From the NCBI GenBank assembly GCA_036524855.1, contig DATDBL010000252.1, positions 1 through 13,794 of the forward strand: a stretch of DNA of 13,794 nt, written 5' to 3'. Position 1 is the first letter of the stretch. Every line of letters starts with the position of its first letter. Under the pieces are notes generated by a model. It searched no databases. It was not told where the DNA came from and saw only the letters and a list, made by a program, of their open reading frames with translations. The translations under genes and the position numbers were made by a program. Source of the stretch: Aldersonia sp036524855. Its GTDB lineage: Bacteria > Actinomycetota > Actinomycetes > Mycobacteriales > Mycobacteriaceae. Positions 1 to 5,993 of the stretch are shown here, piece by piece.

Positions 1-426
1 GCGCTGGGACCAGCTGAGCCCGAGCAGTCGCCCGGCATACATCGTGCCGGTGATGCCGAGACAGACGATGGCGACGACCACGGCGATGACGCCCCAGCCG
101 AGGGCGAGGATGTCGCCGAGCATCAACTGCAGGCCGAGCAGGGCGATGCCCACCCGGAGCAGTTTCTTGGCGGAGAACTGCACCCCGGGCCGCATCCGCG
201 CGGGCAGCGAGACCGTGTTCGCCAGCACCGCACCCAGCACGATGGCGATCATCAGCGGGCTCACGGTCGGCACGTGGCGGTTGACCCCGATCGCGATCGC
301 CGTGCCGGTCACGCACAGCGCCAGGCCCGGCAGGAGTTCGGTGATCGTCGCCCAGAGGCGTCGAGTGCGCGACGCGCGCAGGCTGTGGGTGAGTTCGACG
401 CTCGCTGCGTCCAGTTGACTGCTCAT
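1..426 (-). CDS. YeiH/UPF0324-family membrane protein, N-terminal part
   Basis: This is the first 142 codons of a gene that leaves the window at base 1, starting at the ATG whose complement is 424-426. The translation has a hydrophilic N-terminus of about 28 residues. Hydrophobic segments follow, with the stretches TITELLPGLALCVTG, SPLMIAIVLGAVLANT and, further on, LRVGIALLGLQLMLGDI, which is the characteristic start of the YeiH (UPF0324, putative sulfate exporter) family of inner-membrane proteins. The family usually has about 340 residues, so roughly 40 percent is present. YeiH-type genes are often paired with a divergent LysR-type regulator, as here. The transported substrate is not established for most members and cannot be read from the sequence. 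The family call is fairly secure; the substrate is not. Confidence 0.8.
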   Translation of the reverse strand, partial: MSSQLDAASVELTHSLRASRTRRLWATITELLPGLALCVTGTAIAIGVNRHVPTVSPLMIAIVLGAVLANTVSLPARMRPGVQFSAKKLLRVGIALLGLQLMLGDILALGWGVIAVVVAIVCLGITGTMYAGRLLGLSWSQR

Positions 427-529
427 GGTTTCCACTGTCGCCCACGTCGGGATGGGTTCGGTAGACGGCAATTCCGCATCGATCCATACTGTGTTGATAT
501 GTCTATCTCGACGGGCATACACTCTCACC
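427..529. promoter_or_regulatory. Divergent promoter with LysR box; LysR gene probably leaderless
   Basis: This is the spacer between the two divergent starts. On the plus strand TTGATA (494-499) and TACACT (518-523) are 18 bases apart, and the second hexamer ends only 6 bases before the ATG at 530. Transcription would therefore begin at or next to the start codon, giving a leaderless mRNA; no Shine-Dalgarno sequence precedes 530. A LysR-type T-N11-A box (T487, A499) inside the partial dyad ATA-N9-TAT (486-500) overlaps the -35 hexamer, the usual place for autoregulation. These matches are short and read by eye. No convincing promoter was seen for the opposite direction. Confidence 0.45.
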
Positions 530-1435
530 ATGGGACGGAAGAGCCTGGATCTGGCCGTGCTGGGGCTGCTGGTGGGGGTCGACGAGCACGGCAGCGTCGG
601 TGCGGCGAGCCGGGCGGCGGGGATGGCGCAACCCAACGCCAGTCGCGCACTCAAGCACCTCGAACGCGACCTCGGCATGGCGTTGCTCGAACGCCGCGCG
701 ACCGGCTCGACCCTGACCGCGCAGGGCACCGTGATCGCGCACTGGGCGCGTCGGGTCCTCGCCGACGCGGACAAGCTGCTCGACGTGGCCGACGGACTGC
801 GGGTCGAACGGTCGGCGCAGCTGACCGTAGCGGCGAGCATGACCGTAGCCGAGCACCTGATGCCGCGGTGGCTGGGCTGGTTCCGCGCGCTGCATCCCGA
901 CGTGCGGATCCACCTGCAGGTGCACAATTCGGCACGGGTGTTCGACCTGCTCGCCAAGGACTCCTGTGACGTGGGCTTCGTCGAGTCCCCGACCGTTCCT
1001 CGCGGGCTGCGCAGCGTCACCGTGGCGCGCGACCGGCTGGTGGTCGTGGTGTCCGCAACGCACCCGTGGGTCCGTCGGCGGCGGCCGCTCACCGTGGCCG
1101 AGCTCGCGGCCACCCCGCTCGTCGTGCGCGAGCCGGGGTCGGGCACCCGCACGACGCTCGACCTGGCGCTGCAGGAGTACGAGCGGGCGGCGCCGCTGCT
1201 CGAACTGGGCAGCGCGGCCGCCATCCGCACCAGCGTGCTCGGCGGCGTGGGTCCGGCCGTGATGAGCACGCTGGCGGTCGCCGACCAACTCCGGTCCGGC
1301 GAACTTCGTGTCGTCGAGGTCGAGGGCTTGGACCTGCCGCGGTCGTTGCGGGCGGTCTGGCGGCCCCGGCAGCGTCAGCGAGACGACCCGGCGCGCGACC
1401 TGGTGCGGATGATCCGCCGCAGACACGACGAATGA
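530..1435 (+). CDS. LysR-type transcriptional regulator
   Basis: The 301-residue protein has normal LysR length. Residues about 6-64 are the N-terminal winged helix-turn-helix, with the family pattern GSVGAASRAAGMAQPNASRALKHLERDLGMALLERR, here quoted in parts: GSVGAASRAAG then AQPNASRALKHLE. Residues about 90-296 form the periplasmic-binding-like effector domain. The frame is open upstream to 425, but the extra 35 residues overlap the divergent promoter and do not look like a LysR N-terminus, so ATG 530 is preferred. The divergent YeiH-type gene is the likely target. In the family an effector bound to the C-terminal domain switches activation; the effector here is unknown. The last codons (RMIRRRH) recur almost exactly at 2337-2357. 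Confidence 0.88.
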   Translation: MGRKSLDLAVLGLLVGVDEHGSVGAASRAAGMAQPNASRALKHLERDLGMALLERRATGSTLTAQGTVIAHWARRVLADADKLLDVADGLRVERSAQLTVAASMTVAEHLMPRWLGWFRALHPDVRIHLQVHNSARVFDLLAKDSCDVGFVESPTVPRGLRSVTVARDRLVVVVSATHPWVRRRRPLTVAELAATPLVVREPGSGTRTTLDLALQEYERAAPLLELGSAAAIRTSVLGGVGPAVMSTLAVADQLRSGELRVVEVEGLDLPRSLRAVWRPRQRQRDDPARDLVRMIRRRHDE

Positions 1436-1566
1436 CCTGCGCTGCCGCATTGGACGATAACCTCGGCGATGCCGTCGGCGCGCGCGAGCCAGAATTCCAT
1501 GCGGCGCGGGTCCCCAGGCGCTGACAACGAACGCGGCCGACACTGTGAGCATCGACTACAACAGGC

Positions 1567-1608
1567 TGTACGATAATGCCGTACAATATGAGTACGACAT
1601 TCAAGTAC
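1567..1608. promoter_or_regulatory. Probable RelJ/YefM autoregulatory operator (four GTAC cores)
   Basis: GTAC occurs at 1568, 1581, 1592 and 1605, spaced 13, 11 and 13 bases. This places all four on nearly the same DNA face. The first two form an inverted pair, TGTAC (1567-1571) facing GTACA (1581-1585). YefM-YoeB operators of E. coli are known to use TGTACA-core palindromes about 12 bases apart, so the arrangement suits binding by the antitoxin or the TA complex. A good -10-like TACAAT (1582-1587) lies inside the array, so occupancy should block transcription. No convincing -35 was seen. The function is inferred from the pattern. Confidence 0.6.
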
Positions 1609-1629
1609 GAGTCGAAGGCGGCCCAGCTC

Positions 1630-1914
1630 ATGACTATCAGCGCTAGCGAAGCCCGACAGCGCCTCTTTCCACTCCTCGAACAAGTCAACACCGACCACGA
1701 ACCCGTTCGCATTACCTCGAAGGCCGGCGACGCAGTGCTCATGTCCGCCGACGACTACGACTCGTGGCAGGAAACGGTCTACCTACTGCGCTCACCAGAG
1801 AACGCGCGCCGGCTCATGGAGGCCGTCGCCCGGGACAAGAGCAGCCAGATGTCGCCAGCCGCAAACCTCAAGTCACTTGATGAGCTACGGGAGATGGCCG
1901 GCGGAGCCGAGTGA
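1630..1914 (+). CDS. relJ: Antitoxin RelJ (YefM/Phd family)
   Basis: The 94-residue antitoxin begins MTISASEARQRLFPLLEQVN, a classic Phd/YefM N-terminal DNA-binding and dimerisation domain (residues 1 to about 55). The C-terminal tail (YLLRSPENARRLMEAVARDK onward) should wrap and neutralise the toxin. It resembles M. tuberculosis RelJ (Rv3357) over most of its length, from memory. In-frame ATGs at 1576 and 1590 exist, but they fall inside the operator array and add residues absent from the family, so ATG 1630 is chosen; its ribosome site is weak (GAAGG at 1614-1618). The stop overlaps the toxin start (GTGA at 1911-1914), which couples synthesis of the two. In the family the antitoxin represses its own operon, with the toxin as co-repressor. 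GC is visibly lower than in the neighbours. Confidence 0.92.
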   Translation: MTISASEARQRLFPLLEQVNTDHEPVRITSKAGDAVLMSADDYDSWQETVYLLRSPENARRLMEAVARDKSSQMSPAANLKSLDELREMAGGAE

Positions 1915-2168
1915 GAAGCATCAACTTCGATCCCGACGCCTGGGAGGACTTCCTGTTCTGGTTGGCCACCGACCGCAAGATGGCTCGACGAATCACCAGA
2001 CTCATCGGCGAGATCCAGCGCGACCCATTCACGGGAATCGGAAAACCAGAACCACTCGAGGGCGAGCTGTCCGGGTACTGGTCACGTCGGATTGATGATG
2101 AACATCGACTCATCTACCGAACCGACGAGAACGAAGACAAGATCCTCAAGGCCCGCTACCACTACTGA
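1911..2168 (+). CDS. relK: Toxin RelK (YoeB-type mRNA interferase)
   Basis: The 85-residue protein of the RelE/ParE-fold YoeB family has a GTG start overlapping the antitoxin stop. YoeB toxins bind the ribosomal A site and cleave mRNA during translation. Residues matching the E. coli YoeB catalytic set are all present with a uniform shift of one: E47 (GKPEPL), R66 (EHRLIYR), H84 and Y85 (ending ARYHY). The toxin therefore looks intact and active. The block LSGYWSRRIDDEHRL is typical of the family. From memory it closely resembles M. tuberculosis RelK (Rv3358). It belongs to a two-gene operon with relJ and has lower GC than the flanking genes, which suggests the module was acquired separately. 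Confidence 0.92.
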   Translation: MRSINFDPDAWEDFLFWLATDRKMARRITRLIGEIQRDPFTGIGKPEPLEGELSGYWSRRIDDEHRLIYRTDENEDKILKARYHY

Positions 2169-2388
2169 GACCTCAAACTGCTCGCGCCCGCCGGAACCCC
2201 CGCGCTAGCGATCGGTCGGATACCGGAATGCCGGTGGAACGCGGAGCTGCTGGTCGTCAGCCCGGAGGCCGTAAACGCCTCCACCCGCCCCGCCTCCTCC
2301 GCGCGAGAGCGCCGCCGCCGCACCCGCGACCGCATCCGGATGATCCGCCGCAAACACAGCCAATGGCCGGCGGTGCGAGCGGCGCCCG
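2169..2388 (+). other. Intergenic remnant with C-terminal-like coding trace
   Basis: This spacer lies between the toxin and the convergent acyl-CoA synthetase. It has no start codon with a ribosome site and no credible complete gene. Frame 2169 stays open and reads like a protein tail: WNAELLVVSPEAVNAS, then an arginine-rich run ending RDRIRMIRRKHSQWPAV. The RMIRRKH part matches the end of the LysR gene (RMIRRRH at 1406-1426) at 20 of 21 bases. It may be the decayed 3' end of a gene that once lay here. No transcription terminator was recognised. Confidence 0.4.
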
Positions 2389-4041
2389 TTACGGGGAAGT
2401 TTCGAGTAGTCCGGAATCGCTGCCCGAGCCGACCAAGTGGTCCGCGAAGCGTTCCCGCAGGGGTGCTTTGAGTATTTTTCCGGTCGCTCCGATGGGGATC
2501 GAGTCGACGAAGACGACGCGGTCGGGGATCCACCACTTGGCCATCTTGCCGTCGAGGTGGGTGAGCAGTTCCTCGGCGGTGACGTCGGAGCCGGGTCTGC
2601 GGACCGCGACCAGCAGGGGACGCTCGTCCCACTTGGGGTGGCGCACACCGATGCAGGCCGCGGTGGTGATGTCGGGGTGGCTGATCGCGACGTTCTCGAC
2701 GTCGATGGAGCTGATCCATTCGCCGCCCGACTTGATGACGTCCTTGCTGCGGTCGGTGATCTGCATGAATCCGTCCGGGTCGATGGTCGCGATGTCGCCG
2801 GTGGGGAACCAGCCGTCGACGAGCGGGTCGGTGTCGGGCTGCCCGTAGTAGCGCGACAGCACCCAGGGCCCGCGGGCCATGAGGTGGCCCGCGGACCGGC
2901 CGTCCCAGGGCAGTTCGGCTCCGGTGTCGTCGACGATCTTGAGGTCCATGCCGAAGACGCATCGTCCCTGTTTGCCCTGCACGGCGTAGCGTTGTTCGGG
3001 CGAACCCTGCAGGTGGTGGTTCTTGGGGACCGAGGCGGTGGCGAAGGGGCTCGTCTCGGTCATGCCCCATCCGTGCACGACGGTGACACCGTGGGTCTGC
3101 TCGAGTTCGCGCAGCATCGCCGGCGGGCATGCGGCCCCGCCGATGACGGCGCGCTGCAGGGTGGTGAACCGCAGGCGTTGCTGCTGCGCGTGTTGGAGTT
3201 GTCCCTGCCACACGGTCGGCACGCTGGCCGACACGGTGACCTGCTCGGATTCCTGCAGGTCGTAGAGCGCCCCGCCGTCGAGGTCGGGCCCCGGGAAGAC
3301 CACCTTCGCGCCGACCATGCACGCGGCATACGGCAGGCCCCAGGCGTTGACATGGAACATCGGCACGATCGGCAACACGCTGTCGCGGGCGGACAGGCCG
3401 ACCGAATCGGGCAGGGCGACCGCGTACGAGTGCAGGACGGTGGACCGGTGGCTGTACAGGACGCCCTTGGGGTTTCCGGTGGTTCCGCTGGTGTAACACA
3501 GCGAGGACGCGGTGGCCTCGTCGAACTCGGGCCACCGGTAGGTGCCGTCGTGGGCGGCGAGCAGGTCCTCGTAGGCCAGCAACGCGCCCGGATCCTCGGG
3601 CAGGTGGCGCCGGTCCGACATCAGCACGAAGTGCCGCACGCTGGTCAGCCGCGGCGCCAGCTGTTGGATCAGCGGCAGGAAGGTGAGGTCGAAGAAGAGC
3701 ACCTGGTCCTGCGCGTCGGCGACGATCCACTCGAGCTGGTCGGGGTGCAGCCGCGGGTTGAGCGTGTGCAGGACGGCGCCGGACCCGGAGACCGCGTAGT
3801 AGAGCTCGAGGTGTCGGTACCCGTTCCAGGCCAGGGTCGCGACCCGGGTGCCGGGTTGCACGCCGAGCGCGTCGAGCGCCTGGGCGAGCTGCCGCGACCG
3901 CGCGGCCAGCTCGCCGAACGTGTAGCGGTGCAGGTCGCCTTCGACGCGGCGGGACACGACCTGCTGCCGACCGTGGTGGCGTTCGGCGTGTTCGAGCAGC
4001 GAGGACACCAACAGGGGTTGGCGCATCATCAGACCGTTCAC
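2389..4041 (-). CDS. Fatty/organic acid acyl-CoA synthetase (AMP-binding)
   Basis: This 550-residue member of the ANL superfamily makes acyl-CoA from an acid, ATP and CoA through an acyl-AMP. The core motifs are present in order: phosphate loop YTSGTTGNPKGV (183-194), GWGMTETSP (324-332), GWFPTGDIATID (410-421), DRSKDVIKSGGEWIS (430-444) and the C-terminal PIGATGKILK with the catalytic lysine at about 522. The N-terminal LLEHAERHHG and LHTLNPRLHPDQLEWI resemble the AlkK/medium-chain ligase group. The acid cannot be predicted. The GTG start at 4041 overlaps the upstream gene's stop (GTGA) and follows AGGAG by 6 bases. It is the last gene of a four-gene coupled operon and probably activates a product made by its partners. 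Confidence 0.9.
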   Translation of the reverse strand: MNGLMMRQPLLVSSLLEHAERHHGRQQVVSRRVEGDLHRYTFGELAARSRQLAQALDALGVQPGTRVATLAWNGYRHLELYYAVSGSGAVLHTLNPRLHPDQLEWIVADAQDQVLFFDLTFLPLIQQLAPRLTSVRHFVLMSDRRHLPEDPGALLAYEDLLAAHDGTYRWPEFDEATASSLCYTSGTTGNPKGVLYSHRSTVLHSYAVALPDSVGLSARDSVLPIVPMFHVNAWGLPYAACMVGAKVVFPGPDLDGGALYDLQESEQVTVSASVPTVWQGQLQHAQQQRLRFTTLQRAVIGGAACPPAMLRELEQTHGVTVVHGWGMTETSPFATASVPKNHHLQGSPEQRYAVQGKQGRCVFGMDLKIVDDTGAELPWDGRSAGHLMARGPWVLSRYYGQPDTDPLVDGWFPTGDIATIDPDGFMQITDRSKDVIKSGGEWISSIDVENVAISHPDITTAACIGVRHPKWDERPLLVAVRRPGSDVTAEELLTHLDGKMAKWWIPDRVVFVDSIPIGATGKILKAPLRERFADHLVGSGSDSGLLETSP

Positions 4042-4427
4042 GGGAGGCTCCTGGGTGTCGAGTGTGCGGATTCTTGGGCGCGGACGGAGATCTCCGCCAG
4101 CAGGGCGAGCGCCCGCTGTGCGGCTTCGGGGGCGCCGGCCGCGTCGCCGCGCACGAACAGGGGCCGGAACTCTTCGATGTCGCTCAGGGCGCGCAGCATG
4201 TCGGGTTCGACGATGCAGTATTTGCGCAGCGTGTTCACCACCAGCATGGAGGTGTGCACGATGTCCTCGTCCTCGGAGCAGACACCGTGGCGGTGCAGGG
4301 CGTAGTTGGCCCAGTGCGTGCCGGCCAGCATCGCGGCCTCGATCTTCATCTCCGGGTCGCGCTCACCGCAGTGCGCGACCGCGCGCTCGATGCGTTCGGC
4401 GAGGACGCGGTGGCGTTCTGCCCTCAT
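4038..4427 (-). CDS. Small protein of unknown function, paralogue-like to the upstream gene
   Basis: This 129-residue soluble protein, with no signal peptide or membrane segment, was not recognised. It looks mainly helical. Residues 24-48 contain DPEMKIE then LAGTHWANYALHRHG, and residues 79-95 contain RALSDIEEFRPLFVRGD. Both blocks have counterparts in the preceding gene: AGT-N(3)-N-(2)-LH-(2)-G, and AL-(2)-IEE-x-R-(4)-RG[DE]. A longer frame runs to 4496, but ATG 4427 forms an ATGA overlap with the upstream stop and is preferred. Being locked between an oxidoreductase and an acyl-CoA synthetase suggests a subunit, chaperone or small enzyme of the same pathway. The histidine and asparagine of the shared block could be functional; this is speculation. 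Confidence 0.8.
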   Translation of the reverse strand: MRAERHRVLAERIERAVAHCGERDPEMKIEAAMLAGTHWANYALHRHGVCSEDEDIVHTSMLVVNTLRKYCIVEPDMLRALSDIEEFRPLFVRGDAAGAPEAAQRALALLAEISVRAQESAHSTPRSLP

Positions 4428-4885
4428 GACTTGTTCTCCTCTTCCCCCGCCCTGGCGAGCAGGATCGCTCGCACCCGGTCGAATTCGCGCTCGCATTCAC
4501 CGACGATGTGCCCGGTGGGGCGGCGCTCACCGCGCAGGCACGGGTCGCGGTGTTCCTCGATCGCCTCGAGCGCGATTTCCAGGCTCGCGATGTCGTCGGG
4601 GATCTCACCGTCGATCGCGGGCCACCCGACGTGGCTGACGTCGCCGGGGCCGCGCAGCACCCGGGCGTAGCCACCGTCGGGTTGCTGCTCGAGGTGCACC
4701 CCGGGAATGGTGGAGAACACCGGATCGTCGCTGGTGAGGCCGGCGAAGTGCAGGCAGGCGTTGTAGGCGTTGGTGCCGGCGGTGAGCGTGGTCCAATACC
4801 ACAGCTCGAAGTGCTCGATCGGGTCCAGCCGGGCGCGCAGGTCGGTGAGGCGGTGGAACTTCTCCAGATGCGATGCGGTCCTCAT
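4424..4885 (-). CDS. Small protein of unknown function, partner of the following gene
   Basis: This 153-residue soluble protein was not recognised. An aromatic-rich helix FELWYWTTL (26-34) leads into TAGTNAYNACLHFAGL (35-50), and a later block reads IALEAIEEHRDPCLRGE (104-120). These two blocks line up with the downstream gene, while about 30 extra residues between them (containing PGVHLEQQPDGGYARVLRGP) are absent there. The start ATG 4885 overlaps the oxidoreductase stop (ATGA), and the stop overlaps the next start (ATGA), so equal synthesis of the two small proteins is likely. They could form a heteromer; this is inferred from layout and resemblance only. There is no signal peptide, transmembrane segment or known cofactor motif. 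Confidence 0.82.
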   Translation of the reverse strand: MRTASHLEKFHRLTDLRARLDPIEHFELWYWTTLTAGTNAYNACLHFAGLTSDDPVFSTIPGVHLEQQPDGGYARVLRGPGDVSHVGWPAIDGEIPDDIASLEIALEAIEEHRDPCLRGERRPTGHIVGECEREFDRVRAILLARAGEEENKS

Positions 4886-5874
4886 GCGGCGTCCACGAGC
4901 GCGTCGTCGACCACCAGGACGATCTTGCCGAAGTGCCGGTCGGTCTTCATGTAGTCGTGGGCCGCCGCGATCTCGTCGAGCCGGTAGGTCCGGTCCACGA
5001 TCGTGCGTAATGTGCCGGCCGCGAAGGGCGCGAGCAGGTCTCGCCCGCACGCCTGCACACACTCGAGCCGCTGCTCCTCCGTGCGGGTGCGAAACGTCAC
5101 CCCGATGAGCTTCAACCGCTTCAGCCACAGCGCGTTGAGATCTATTGTGGCGCTGCTCGATCCCAACCGCCCGATGTTGACCAGCCGTCCCTGCACGGCC
5201 AGGGACTCGAGGTTGGCCTCGAAGACGGTGCCGCCGACGGAGTCGACGATGACGTCGACGCCGCGTCCCGCTGTGCAGCTCGTGACGGCGTCGACCTGGT
5301 CGGTGCTCGAGACGTCGATCGCGCAGTCCACGCCCAGCGCCCCCAGTCGCTCGACCTTGTCCGCCGAACGCGACGTGGCGATGACGGCACCCGCGCCCAT
5401 CGCCCGGGCAATCTCGATCGCGGCCAGCCCGATGCCGCTCGATGCGGCGTTGACGAGCACCGTTTCGCCGGATCGCAACTGTCCGTTCGTGATCAGCGCG
5501 TCGTGCGCGGTGATGAACACGTTGGGGAAGGCCGCGGCCTGTACCCACGAAACGGTGTCGGGAACGCGCAGCAGCGCGCGCGGGGCGGCCAGCACGTACT
5601 CGGCTTGTCCACCGTTCCCGTGGCCCATCACACGGTCGCCGGTGTGCCACCGGCTCACGCCGGCGCCGACCGCGGCCACCTCGCCGGCGAACTCGACCCC
5701 GATCGGTTGCGGCTCGCCGCTGCGCGCCCGACCGGCCTGCAGGGTCTCGCCGCGGTTGAGCCCGGCGGCCTTCACCTTCACCAACACCTGGTCCGGGCCC
5801 GGGGTAGGGGTGGGGACGTCGAGGACGGTGACCTGGCCACCGTCTGGATGGGGGACTGCGCGCGCCGCTCTCAT
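4882..5874 (-). CDS. Zinc-free NADPH:quinone oxidoreductase-like MDR enzyme
   Basis: This 330-residue medium-chain reductase of the quinone oxidoreductase type uses NAD(P)H to reduce quinones or activated alkenes. The N-terminal GroES-like part carries GLNRGETLQAG and IGVEFAGEVAAVGAGV; the Rossmann part has VNAASSGIGLAAIEIARAMGA and later VDVIVDSVGG. The cysteine/histidine ligands of zinc alcohol dehydrogenases are absent. The frame extends to 5907, but the ATG at 5874 follows GAAGGAG by about 7 bases, and the extra N-terminal residues would fall on the operator, so 5874 is chosen. It is the first gene of the minus-strand operon and sits 27 bases from the palindrome at 5902-5919. The substrate is unknown. 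Confidence 0.9.
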   Translation of the reverse strand: MRAARAVPHPDGGQVTVLDVPTPTPGPDQVLVKVKAAGLNRGETLQAGRARSGEPQPIGVEFAGEVAAVGAGVSRWHTGDRVMGHGNGGQAEYVLAAPRALLRVPDTVSWVQAAAFPNVFITAHDALITNGQLRSGETVLVNAASSGIGLAAIEIARAMGAGAVIATSRSADKVERLGALGVDCAIDVSSTDQVDAVTSCTAGRGVDVIVDSVGGTVFEANLESLAVQGRLVNIGRLGSSSATIDLNALWLKRLKLIGVTFRTRTEEQRLECVQACGRDLLAPFAAGTLRTIVDRTYRLDEIAAAHDYMKTDRHFGKIVLVVDDALVDAA

Positions 5875-5901
5875 GGGCTGCTCCTTCGGATCGAGTTCCA
5901 A

Positions 5902-5936
5902 ATTCATGTCGACATTAATCGAGATTCGCGTATGAT
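5902..5936. promoter_or_regulatory. Operator palindrome O1 and amidohydrolase-gene promoter
   Basis: ATTCATGTCGACATTAAT (5902-5919) is a near-perfect palindrome (ATT-N-ATGTCGACAT-N-AAT) between two divergent operons. On the plus strand TCGACA (5909-5914) and TATGAT (5931-5936) form a promoter with a 16-base spacer, so a protein on the palindrome would cover the -35. The extended core 5907-5926 matches 10066-10085 at 18 of 20 bases. The shape (dyad of about 18 bases ending in ATT/AAT) suits GntR/FCD-family repressors, and such a regulator is encoded at 9074-9859. It probably controls both directions. Binding is inferred. Confidence 0.7.
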
Positions 5937-5993
5937 GCTAGGGGAACGGCCCGGTCCGGTCCGATTCACCCATCCGACGTCAGGAGACAGCCC

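Noticed and set aside
425..529. Upstream ATG (425) as the LysR start
   Set aside because: It would overlap the divergent gene's start and the promoter, and the extra 35 residues do not resemble the family N-terminus.
503..1552. Minus-strand open frame opposite the LysR gene
   Set aside because: It is antisense to a clear LysR protein and rich in R/P/H as expected for a mirror frame.
1576..1629. Upstream ATGs (1576, 1590) as the antitoxin start
   Set aside because: They lie in the GTAC operator array and add residues not found in RelJ/YefM; ATG 1630 begins the conserved domain exactly.
2437..4305. Very long plus-strand open frame opposite the acyl-CoA synthetase
   Set aside because: It is antisense to a gene with all ANL motifs, has low-complexity V/G/D/R-rich translation and no known domain; long antisense frames are expected at this GC.
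5907..5926. The two matching palindromes as transposon or integrase ends
   Set aside because: No transposase, no target duplication and no inverted outer ends were seen; overlap with -35 hexamers and a nearby GntR gene favour operators.
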